DNA of 64,000 bases from Gigaspora rosea (lineage: Eukaryota > Glomeromycota > Glomeromycetes > Diversisporales > Gigasporaceae): NCBI GenBank assembly GCA_003550325.1, contig QKWP01000675.1, positions 154,445 through 218,444 on the forward strand, given 5' to 3'. The stretch's first letter is position 1; every line of letters starts with the position of its first letter. A program made the position numbers and the translations under genes. Below the pieces are notes generated by a model. That model was not told the origin of the DNA and did no database searches. It saw only the letters and a program-made list of their open reading frames with translations. Positions 44,450 to 54,180 of this stretch are shown here, piece after piece.

Positions 44450-45510
44450 AGCTGTGTACGGTCATATATTTTTGACTTTTTGATTAGGGTTAGGGTAAAA
44501 GTTAGTTTGGGGTTAAAGTTATAGTATTGTATATATAGTCATCCCTCTCTATAATCATCAAATCTGTTGCACCCTATTTTGGTGATTGTAAAGAGGTGTG
44601 ATTATAAATAAAATACCTCATTATGGTCATGTAATCAAAGGCCAATAAGTAATATATTTGTGCATATTTGAAATACTATTAAAAAATTTAATCCAGTAGC
44701 CCAATTTGGAAAAACAACTACCAGAGTATTTGACTCAATGAGATGATTTTAAAGAGTCCAAAATCATCCAAATTTAATTACAAATGCTAAGATTATTAAG
44801 GATTTTTAACTTAGATGTTTAAATTTAATCAATTTTTAAACATGTAAAGTGATACAAATCCTTAATGATCTCAGGAGCGTGTGATTCAATTTTAACAATT
44901 TTGGGCTCATAAGAATTGTCTCATTGAGACGAACATTTTGGTAGTTGTTTCATCTAAATCGGATCATTGGATCAAAGTTATTTGCTGTCAAACCTTTAAG
45001 AAGCTTTAATAGGTAATTTTAAATATACATGAAAATGAAAATTGGCCAATAAGATTTTATAATCTGTATTTAGTTAAAAATTGGTGACTATAATGAGGGT
45101 TTTTTATTAATAAATTGTTAAAAATTAAATATACATGAATATGAAAATTGGCCAATCAGATTTTATAATCCGTATTTAGTTAAAAATTGGTGACTATAAT
45201 GAGGGTTTTTTATTAATAAAATTGTTAAAAATCAAATTTTCATAGTGATAGTGATTATAAGCGATTTGTGACTATAATGAGGTTTCTTTACTATGTTTGA
45301 GTCTGTTGCACAAAATCTAGTGTTAAATAGAGGTGTGACTATATGGGGTGTGACTATCAGGAGGTTTGACTATAGTAAAATTGACTCTCTGACATTTTTT
45401 GTTAATGGCCAAAGTAGATTTTGATGTTTTTTACTTTATTCACTTTAATTTTCTTTGTCGAGCTGATCCGTATCAATCAAAACAAACATTTTATTGGCTC
45501 TATATTTTAA
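44450..45510. mobile_element. telomere-motif MITE, type B, copy 3, interrupted by a mariner-like element
   Basis: Left part GTGTACGGTCATATATTTTTG and TTAGGGTTAGGGTAAAAG, right part TCTGACATTTTTTGTTAATG and GTCGAGCTGATCCGTATC match the type-B copy at 12990-13325. Between them, at 44538-45370, lies another element. Confidence 0.65.
44538..45370. mobile_element. mariner/pogo-like non-autonomous element, TA target
   Basis: The ends GTCATCCCTCTCTATAATCA and the inverse of the right end, GTCAAACCTCCTGATAG, flanked by TA, resemble the GTCAAACCTC ends of Tc1/mariner elements of the pogo/Tigger type. Uninterrupted relatives of the host MITE confirm the insertion point. An internal unit of about 106 bases is directly duplicated (45020-45232; contains GAAAATTGGCCAAT and GGTGACTATAATGAGGG). 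No transposase was seen. Confidence 0.7.
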
Positions 45511-46794
45511 ATGACCCCATAAATAAAAAAAATCAGCAAAAAAAACCTCAAAAATAAGCAAAAAATTACTATAAATAGAAAAGATTTGTATAAAAATACC
45601 AAAACAAGCAAACTAATACCTGATTTATCTAAATATATTTTAGAGTTTTGGGCTAATAAGTGTTGTACTTTGGACATATTACAACTATGTTTTTTGTTCA
45701 ATATCCAAGCTTGTCCAAAACTGTCCAAGCCTATATATAATATATAAATTTTTGTTTCAAACATCTATCAGATCCTGATAATCTAGTAATAGATTATTAT
45801 TGTTATTGTTATACCAAATTTTAAATCAAAATAGAAAAAAGCTATATACCTCTTTTTAATTAATGCTGCCCCATATAAAGACTATATAAAGTAAAAAATT
45901 TATAGTAAATATCTTAATAGACCATGTTATCTAATTTAATTGTTGAGGTCTTTTTGATAAACTGTTATACAAAATTTTGCTCTTAAATGATGTTAAAAGA
46001 GTAGCAAAGCATAGTACTTTTACAACTAATAAAAGGCTTTTTTAGTATCTAGACAAAATAAAAAACTATTAAAACATTTATACTAAGCTATTTTTGCTGT
46101 TTGTTGAAATATTTAGATGTTTTAGGAAGTGAATAATAGGTTTATAATGGGTTGGCAATTTCAAGGATAAACATGAAAACAAATTTTAAAAAACTAACCT
46201 TTTTAACATATATTTGGCTTATATTTAAATATATAAACACCTTAATTATATTTAATTATAAATGAAGATTGGTAAAAAAGGCTATTCTTTTAAAAATTCA
46301 TACTACTGTAATAAATTTTAAGTATGAAATGTCTTTGATAATTCACAAATATAATTGGTTTGATTTTGGGGTTAAACCAAATTAGCCAATATGCTAATAT
46401 CATATATTTGGTATTAAAATTATTAATTACTTATTTATACCAAATTACATGTTATTTTATTCTTAAAAAGTTAGAATTAATACCAGAATAGTGTCAAAAT
46501 TAATAAATTATATTAAACAAATCTTGTAAGGAATTTTTTTGCTAGTATACAAATGGTGATTTTCTTAGGCGAATTTGAGATAAATAGTTTTTTAAAAATA
46601 AGAAGTTGTTTTTTTAATTTTATATTACGCCTGATATTGCTCTCTAATTCGCTATAGATGGATACATCACATTATTACTAGTGATGTGCTGCATATAGTA
46701 TAGTAGGATCCCAAACAATCTATAAACAGCTAACAATTTTAAAAAATTGTTATATATTTCTAAAAAGTTTATTTATATATACCCTAAGGTACTT
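45511..46794. other. AT-rich region, no gene seen
   Basis: Short frames only. TAGTGATGTGCTGCATATAG at 46679 resembles the end of the TAGTGATGTGCCA element at 17629 and may be an isolated remnant. Confidence 0.35.
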
Positions 46795-47115
46795 GTACCC
46801 TATTATGTGACCTATAAAATCGCTATAAAATTTAAGATCAGGTGTAACATTTCACAATCAGAAAAATTTGAAACAAACATTCGTTTTGCCAAAAATCGCT
46901 TATTTTGCAAGAAATTGCATACTAAACCACCTTCAGTGCATTAATAAAAAGTTTTCCTTAAGCAATTTTACTACCAAACCCAAACTCTAACCCTAATATA
47001 GTTCTCACTCTAACCCTAATCTATATTAGTATTACGGGTTTTGTAATATTGTATGATCAAAATAAAGGGTACAAAAAATTTAATGTACCCGTAGAGTACA
47101 TTTACATTAATTCAT
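46795..47115. mobile_element. telomere-motif MITE, type A, copy 3, opposite orientation
   Basis: GATCAGGTGTAACATTTC at the left, and GAAACAAACATTCGTTTTGCC, which is the inverse of sequence near 17120-17160 in type-A copy 2, identify the family. CTAACCCTAATATAG and CTAACCCTAATC carry the telomere-like motif on the other strand. The ends (GGTACTTGTACCC, GTACCCGTAGAGTAC) are approximate. The 65-codon frame at its left edge is not a gene. Confidence 0.55.
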
Positions 47116-47345
47116 TTCTAAAAATAGGAAAGTTCTACAGAAAAACAGTCAAAAATAAGTATTAATATTACTAAATATAGAAAAGATCTACAAAAAAATC
47201 GTCAAAAATAAGCAAAAACAAATTGCCACCTATCTATGTATAGTTCGAGGTCCTAGTATAGTACTCAAAAAATTTTTTAGAATACTCTGAAACAAATGAT
47301 AAAACAATTCATATCTCAAATTTTTACTTATGAAATCTCATTTTT

Positions 47346-48105
47346 GTTTACCATATTTGTACATAATAGCAGGCCAGGGTGTTAATTCAGATTTTGACTT
47401 TTCAAAAATTTAGCTATTTTGCTCAAAATAGTGCCTATGCACGTCCTAAAATAACATGCACCCCTTCCATTTAATCAATATTTTAAAATGTAATAAAAGA
47501 TTCAAAATGCAAATGCTAAATTCAACTCAATTATAACAAAAACAAAAAATTATTTTTACCAGATACATAGTATGAAGTAGGAATAGGAATCGATTTAGTT
47601 AACTAAAAATTTATATGTAAATTCTATATTTAGTTGATTTAGTTAACTAAATCATTTAGCTTATTCCTATCTCTAGTACGAAGTACGTAGGAAATGCTTT
47701 ACATTAAAGTTTTTCATTTGTACACAAAATCTTGATTCTAATTGGGTTTAGGAATTGTATGATGCCATTACTATATCAGTGAAGTTGCATGTTTTGATTT
47801 GCTGCATTTTTAATTGACCAGTTACAGCTAGTTATAACTGAGTTTCAACATGGCACATCCCAATGATCCAAGTACTCTACTAACAATGCAAGGGGTAATA
47901 ATATTCTTTTTATTAATATTTGAACCACTTTGCTAATTTGGTATTATTCTAGCGCCCACACGATTTATTTTGAATACCTGTACAGAATTTCAAAAAATCA
48001 CATTTTGATTCAAAATAAGGTGCATGTGCATTTCAAAATAGCACACAGGGGTCCAAAATAACGCACAGGGAGCATTATTACACGCAAATTCAGTATAGAT
48101 ACTTA
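47346..48105. mobile_element. degenerate relative of the MITE at 24858-25240
   Basis: TACCATATTTGTACATAATAG at the left and an inverse end GCAAATTCAGTATAG at the right, with repeated CAAAATA(A/G)(C/T)GCAC motifs inside, resemble the 24858 element. A small hAT-like MITE lies within it at 47578-47675. Confidence 0.45.
47578..47675. mobile_element. 98-bp hAT-like MITE
   Basis: The ends TAGGAATAGGAAT and the inverse TAGAGATAGGAATA are flanked by GTATGAAG (47570-47577) and GTACGAAG (47676-47683), an octamer with one mismatch. TTTAGTTAACTAAA palindromes fill the interior. TTCCTATCACTA near 14735 may be the end of a related copy. Confidence 0.65.
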
Positions 48106-48240
48106 TATATCACATGCATACCATGCATACATACACACTATATGACTATACATTCTGTACATACTGTACATAAAAAAATTTAGATATCATATAGCTGTGC
48201 ACATTACTACTTATAACCAATAGTAACTTGGTGGAAATTA

Positions 48241-48561
48241 GTGGACCAATTTAGTAAAATGCATTCTTTCGATGATGTTTTAACAAAATTAGGTTACACT
48301 AGGCAGCGCTCTACACAGTATAGTAAAAGGAAATTGAATTTATTGCAAATAATTGCAATTATTTCGTCACTAATTGGGTTCAATTATTTAATTAGACACT
48401 ATTATAAAACAAGCTATGTTTTTAGTTCATGTATTATAAGTTGGGCCTTATTTATTTTTTTAAAGTACTTCTGTCTCTGCAATAAAAAAAGTTTGCAAAC
48501 TTTGATATATTCAATATTAAATTTAAAATATAATATAAAAAAACTTTTAGAAGAATATTAA
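48241..48561 (+). CDS. hypothetical small membrane-like protein
   Basis: The frame starts with GTG at 48241; the first ATG is at 48259, giving about 100 residues. It has two hydrophobic stretches (LLQIIAIISSLIGF and VFSSCIISWALFIFL) separated by a polar loop, and basic ends. AG immediately precedes the frame, so it might instead be the last exon of a longer gene. No family is recognised. In DNA this AT-rich a hydrophobic open frame of this size can arise by chance, so it is kept only as a possibility. Confidence 0.25.
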   Translation: MDQFSKMHSFDDVLTKLGYTRQRSTQYSKRKLNLLQIIAIISSLIGFNYLIRHYYKTSYVFSSCIISWALFIFLKYFCLCNKKSLQTLIYSILNLKYNIKKLLEEY

Positions 48562-48732
48562 GTATACAAAACATGGATTCTTTTTACTGGCCCAATATTG
48601 TTAAAATCACAGACATTAGACCAGGTTTAAAAATGATCTGCAAATTTGACTAGAATTATAAACAAAAGTTTTTCTATTTATTAGATGATGCAAATAATTC
48701 ATAAGTTCATGCTACGATTATTATTATATGTC

Positions 48733-48890
48733 AGAGTGAAACTCGCACAGCTAGCTAGTAAAAACCTGCTTTGATCATAGGGTTTGGGTGAAATTTGCGT
48801 TAGCATAGTGTGTTTTATAAGTTAGCATAGATTTCACCTCATGTGATCTGCATAGCGGATTTCACTAGCTAGCTGCGTGAGTTTCACTCT
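48733..48890. mobile_element. 158-bp foldback MITE
   Basis: The left end AGAGTGAAACTCGCACAGCT, continuing to AGCTAGT, is inverted at ACTAGCTAGCTGCGTGAGTT plus TCACTCT at the right. The inner part has GGTGAAATTTGCGTT and TAGATTTCACCTC. TATTATTA-rich sequence on both sides hides the target duplication. Confidence 0.7.
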
Positions 48891-48896
48891 ATCGTA

Positions 48897-49040
48897 TTAT
48901 TATTATTTGACAAACTCTTATGTTCATGAATGCATTTCTTTTTGTTATTTTTTCATGCGTTACGAAATAATCATGTTTATTTGAATAAACCTGACTAACA
49001 ATTTCCTACCATTATGATCATAAATTGTCAGATAACAACA
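48897..49040. repeat. dispersed hairpin repeat, copy 2
   Basis: TTTTTGTTATTTTTTCATGCG, AATCATGTTTATTTGAAT and ATTATGATCATAAATTGTC follow the order seen in copy 1 at 3775-3945. Confidence 0.6.
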
Positions 49041-49430
49041 TTATTAGGCAAATTTTTGGGGGACTTAACTTTAGGGTTAGGGTCATCATATATTAGGGTT
49101 AGGTTGGCTTTAGATAGTTATATATAAGCAAAATTTCCTTTCTGATATTTTTACTTAATTTACCTGAGGTAGGTTTAGACTGCTATTTTTGTATTTTTTA
49201 GGTTTTTTGTTTTTATTTCTTGTTTTGCTTCACCAGCGATCATCAAAATTATGTAATTTAATTGGCTGTGATCACATGAATTTGCCCCCACTTTAGACGA
49301 CCCCAATTTTTGAATAGCAGTAAAATTGGCTCAACCGGGTAAATGATTGGCTAACACTGCCACTTCATGACATGTGTTCATTTGTCCGATTGAACAAATT
49401 TACCTTATTCAAAAATTTTTGCCCAATAAT
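49030..49430. mobile_element. telomere-motif MITE, type B, copy 4
   Basis: The ends CATTATTAGGCAAATTTTTG and CAAAAATTTTTGCCCAATAATG are inverted. Inside are TTTAGGGTTAGGGTCATCAT and TATTAGGGTTAGG, then TTCTGATATTTTTACTTAAT and the TCACCAGCGATCATC region corresponding to other type-B copies. No coding capacity. Confidence 0.6.
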
Positions 49431-50740
49431 GTATACTTATTGTGCAAAAATTATGAATAATGTATATTAATAGTGTAACAATTTTAAATTTCATTTTGTT
49501 ACCCAGATTAGGTTAACCGTATAGTTGTTGTTGAAACCCAAAAAAGGATATTTTGAATTCGGATTTGGGATAACTAACCTTACAATTTTCTAAGTTTCTT
49601 ATATGAGCATATTATTATAATAGGAAAATGGGAATCATTTAAATCTGAAAGCAAATATAAATGTCACATCTATCTAGCCAATAAGCATCAGTTTTATTGT
49701 TTTAATTGTTTTTTATGATTCATCTGATTTAGCCAATCAGGATTCAGAATTTGTTAATACATGGACATCGCATATGGGCAGATTTGACTCCAAATCGATT
49801 ATATCACATTATGTGAGAATTTGGGTTAGAAACATTATGGCGTTAATACTGTAAATATATTTAATATATAAAATTAACACAAATTTATCACACGAAAGCT
49901 TTTAATAATACAGTATATAATTCAAAGAAATATAATAAATTTATTAATAAAAATAAATAGTAAGTCTAATTTAAAAAACATGACAAGTCTCTTAGAAAAT
50001 AAATATTGAACACTATCATTTTCAAAATTGGTCTTAAAATATTTTTACAATATTTTCACACAGAGTATTTCACTTTACATCTGTACTTTTAAAAATATTT
50101 GTTCCATAATAAATATTTTAAAATTTTTGTTTCTTATCTTTTATGCAATTCATATATTTAGCACGATAACCTAAAGACTTTAAAAAAAAAGGTTTGTAAA
50201 TATGAAGGTGCTAAAAAAAAACAAATAAACAAAAGACAAAAAACCTGATATAAAGGCTTATTTAAAAGCTAATATTTTAAAAGATCAGCGTATACTCTGC
50301 AGAAGACATCTGCCGGGTGCTCTAGGAAAAATGCCATAGCAAGACTCCAGAAGAAAAAAGATATAACCACACCAGAAACATGGGTGGCAGCCCTTGTCCC
50401 AGAAATTACAAAACATTGGACATAATTAGAAAGAACAGCGGAAAGAAAATGAAAAAAGTTCACAACACAAGAAGCAAAGACAGAGAAATGATAGCTACAT
50501 TACAAACGACAACACCCAAGGAAAAGGAAGCAGAAATAACTACTCCTTCAACTAATTCTAGTGCAAGTACAACAGGCTCGACATCTTCAGACTGGATAGA
50601 GATTATAAAACATGAAACAGCGACAATAGAACTACAAAGACAGCACGAAGTAGATGATAATCTTACAAAAAATTCTACGGGTTTTGTCGTGGAAGGTTCT
50701 GAAAATTTGTGCAATGATCAATCAGGTGAGACGATTTCAC

Positions 50741-52907
50741 TAGGGTTGTAGCCCAAACCCTTTTTTTAGGTTACGACAATTCTACTTAGTTTGGGTTTGG
50801 GAATCGGGATTTCTACCTAATTTGGGTTCATAACCCAAACCCAAATATATGTCCCATTTTGGGTAAATAGTGTCAAACTCAAAACAATCAATTCATTAAA
50901 TAAATCTGCATAACTATATAGATAATCTACATGACACGTGATATACAATAACTCTTTTACTTTACTAACACTTGTTAACTTTTACTACATATAAAAAATT
51001 TCTCGTACAAAAAATTTCTTGTACAATCCATTAAATTGATTTAATTTTTTTCGTATAATGCTCTACTTACAAACTTGCATATTATAGTAATCATGAATTT
51101 ATTTAGTATAATTCACTTAAAAATGACAAGCGAGGACAAATTCGATCTTGCAGACTTATTAAGATTTACAAGTGAAACGAATCTATTGGATGAAAATTTA
51201 GACTTTAGCAAGCAACCACAGGTCACAGAAGAAAATGCTGATTTAGCTGAGGCTGAAATTGAAATTAACAAATTCACTGATTCAGAAGAAGAGTTGTATC
51301 CCTTAACGAAAAGAAAGGATTTTACAAGTTAGAAAAATGTTGAAAGGTATAACAAAGCGTTTTTTTTTCTTTGCTTTTTTTTGCATGTTCAAGTATTAAT
51401 TAATGAAGCTATCTTGCCAAACATGGCCACAACCGAGGATTTGCTTTCTCTTTAGTGAAAAGCGAGTTAGACAAAAATGATATCATTCTGTGGTACTGTG
51501 TTTATTATTGCTCTAAAAGATGTCGCTATGAGACAAAAACAAAGCACGAAAGAAATAAACTCATGAAAATATGGGGTGTGAATTCCATATTAATTTTCAA
51601 AGGTGGAAGAATAACAATCAAATACACATTTCAGGTATAATTGGTGAACATTCTCTAGCTCCAATGTTAGCAATGAATCACATGGCATGGATAGTGTTGA
51701 AATAAATAAACATATGATCAAACAAGCCAAGAACAAGGTAATAATGCATGATCAAAGTAGAGATTCACAAGAGCAAAATCAAGGTAAATGCAAATATGTT
51801 TATTGATTTTGATAAGTTTTATTTCTAAAAAAAAAATAATTTTAAGGACAATATAGTGATTAATAGTAAGGATACATCACAATCGATTGTACAAGGTATT
51901 ATATTTGCTACAAATATCAGGTATTTTTTTAATGCGCTTTATTAATATATGAAAATTTTTAGGCAAGAAAAATTGTGGCGAAAATAGTCATCGTAGGTCT
52001 CATTATCCTAAAATGGTATGAAATCCTGAAGTGATTGTATTAGTATGTATGCATGTACGTATATACACATTAGATTTGCAATTTATTGTCTGGTGTTATA
52101 TGTTTCATAATGTTATTGTTTTAATGCTCCAATGCTTTGCAAGTGCTGGAAGGGATTATTAAATCATAGTACCAGAACAATGTCTGGAATATTTGGTACT
52201 ATGTTATAACAATTCTATCCGATACTTGTATGTACATTTGATTGCTTTGTTTTGTTATGTTATTGAATGTTGAAACATAAGTGAAAAAGTATGGACTAAC
52301 TGCATCTAGAATGTTATGTAAATCTTGTACTTGCTTTTGTTTACATATAATCGTGTGGTATGCTTGCCTTTAAAAGTTAGAGTCAAGGTAAGTATTAATA
52401 TCATTGTTTTTTTGAGGGTTATAGGTTGTATTTTAGTATGTATATACTGTATTGATACGTATTTCAAAGATAGTAAATTGGCGTATTGTATTAGTATGAA
52501 AAATTCTATATGTTATATAAATATATGTTTTTTTACACCATAGGTGAAACCCGACATAGGTGAAAAATCACCATAGATGCATTTTAGTAAAGTCAAAAAT
52601 AATAATTTGAGCAAAGGTTTAATTAGTAAAATGTCACCTATTTTGTCATCATGATTTTTTCTACATATTATTTAACTCCCTGCACCTGCACCTCTACAAA
52701 TTAATATGTACAATATAGATAGTCGAATGCAATGGGCAAGCTCGAAACTTGTTTTTACATGTAAAAATTTGGGATTTTAGCCGTAATATAAGGTGCATGT
52801 CAAAAGTATTTGACATTACGGCAAATTGAAGGCACTTGCAGAAACCTAGTAAATACTGTTTGGGATTCTACCAAGTCCCAAACTAGTGAGTTTGGGGCAC
52901 AACCCTA
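50741..52907. mobile_element. hAT-like element inserted in LINE ORF1, TSD GATTTCAC
   Basis: Perfect GATTTCAC octamers lie at 50733-50740 and 52908-52915. The ends TAGGGTTGTAGCCCAAAC and the inverse TAGGGTTGTGCCCCAAAC are near-identical. Subterminal GGGTTTGGG / CCCAAACCC motifs are repeated. It contains a small gene-like region (51075-51640) but no recognisable transposase, so it is probably non-autonomous with captured or unrelated sequence. Confidence 0.85.
51075..51640 (+). CDS. hypothetical exons inside the hAT element
   Basis: Two open stretches may be exons of one gene. 51075-51332 (Met choices at 51093 and 51123) is acidic (NLLDENLDFSKQPQ, KFTDSEEELYPLTKR). 51455-51640 is basic and Cys-containing (WYCVYYCSKRCRYETKTKHE, then GVNSILIFKGG). 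It ends just before CAG-GTATAA, which could be a donor. The C-X3-C-X3-C and basic pattern recalls zinc-binding DNA-contacting segments of transposases or FLYWCH/GCM-type domains, but no clear match can be claimed. Downstream AT-rich sequence to 52560 has only fragments (APMLAMNHMAWIVLK near 51660). The function is unknown. Confidence 0.35.
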
Positions 52908-54180
52908 GATTTCACCTAATCTGCAGATTGGTATCAATAGTATGAATCTAGATACGGATCCCATCAATATGGGAAAATCGGAACCAAAATTCCCCCCAGA
53001 AAAATAATCATGGACAAGTTTTTTTACAAAACTAACAAGAGGAAGGGCTACCTACTCCACCTTCTCGCCCAAAATTAACATAAGCACAAAAAATAATAAT
53101 GCATTAATGTTTGACATACAGAAACTCAATAAAATCTCTACTAATGACATAGTATCTACACTTTATAGCAAAATGGGTAAAGACTTCATTGGGGCCAAAC
53201 CACATTTTGTCAGAGGAACTCACACATATCTGGAAATAATATTTGTTGATAATTATAGAATGAGAAAATATGCAAAAGAGGGGATAAATATATTTTACAA
53301 ACCTCTTTGGTTACATCTCATCTAGATCTAACCAAGAATTGTTGTCAGTAAGACTGAGAAGAGTTCCAATCACAGACAAAGAGGTAATTACAAAGGAAAT
53401 TAAAGGGGTTTTTGAGAATGTGGGTGACATCAAAGCAATTAAACCCCTGTTATATAAAGGAACTCCAATACAATCAGACCAATGGGTCGTAATTTTTGAC
53501 ATAACCGAGGACAGTGACTTGACACAACAAATTCCAAGATACATCAACATAATGGACCAAAAAGTGGTAATAGAATGGAAAGAGGCTCCTAAGCTTTGCT
53601 TCTTCTGTGATGGTGAAGGACATATAAAAAGAGATTGTAGGCAATTAAGGAATGCCAACAATTTACGGCAAAATTATAAAGAGTTCAAAGAACTTAAAAA
53701 CAAGCAAGTTTTAAGAGAGGGAACTTTAGAAAATGCTCAAAAAACAGTAAAAGAAAAAAAAGAGAATCCATATACTGATAGTAGTCAGGAGCTCATCACA
53801 CAAGAAACTGTAATAGTGGATCAAGATATAAATATGGAATGTGAAAAACTCCATCTGGATCAGAGGAGGCACAATCAAATTTACTCATTGAGGAGGCAGT
53901 GATATCCAGTAATGTAGAACCCTCAGACATATTAACAAAGAGCTCAAAAGAAAGAAACATTGTTCCAGTTGCTCCAGTTGTGAATAGAGAAGAGAGTAAT
54001 CAGAAAAATTATAATAGGTCATATGACCAGCATACCCTAATGAACAACGGAACTAAAGACACAATGCAACCAATCGAGGATGATGGATTTATGAGGTTAC
54101 ACACAGTAAAAAAAGAAGAATAAAAAACAAGAAAAAAGAGAACTTTTAGGTCCATACAAAAAATCCAAAACATCACAATA

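Larger units (their letters stand above)
50380..54123 (+). pseudogene. LINE ORF1 (RNA-binding, CCHC knuckle), split by a hAT insertion
   Basis: The N-terminal part (50380-50740) is Lys/Thr/Ser-rich (NTRSKDREMIATL). After the hAT element the same frame continues at 52916 for about 30 codons to a TAA. Further blocks are 53107-53325 (LNKISTNDIVSTLYSKMG), 53339-53902 (LLYKGTPIQSDQWVVIF, then the knuckle CFFCDGEGHIKRDC) and 53899-54123 (ending DDGFMRLHTVKKEE). The CX2CX4HX4C knuckle is complete. The product would coat element RNA for retrotransposition. Several frame changes besides the insertion make it a pseudogene. It corresponds to the ORF1 pieces at 39440-40613 and 29612-29974. Confidence 0.75.

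Noticed and set aside
45507-45764. 85-codon hydrophobic minus-strand frame
   Set aside because: It starts in A-rich sequence at the edge of a MITE; its Phe/Leu/Ile runs are translations of T-rich low-complexity DNA.
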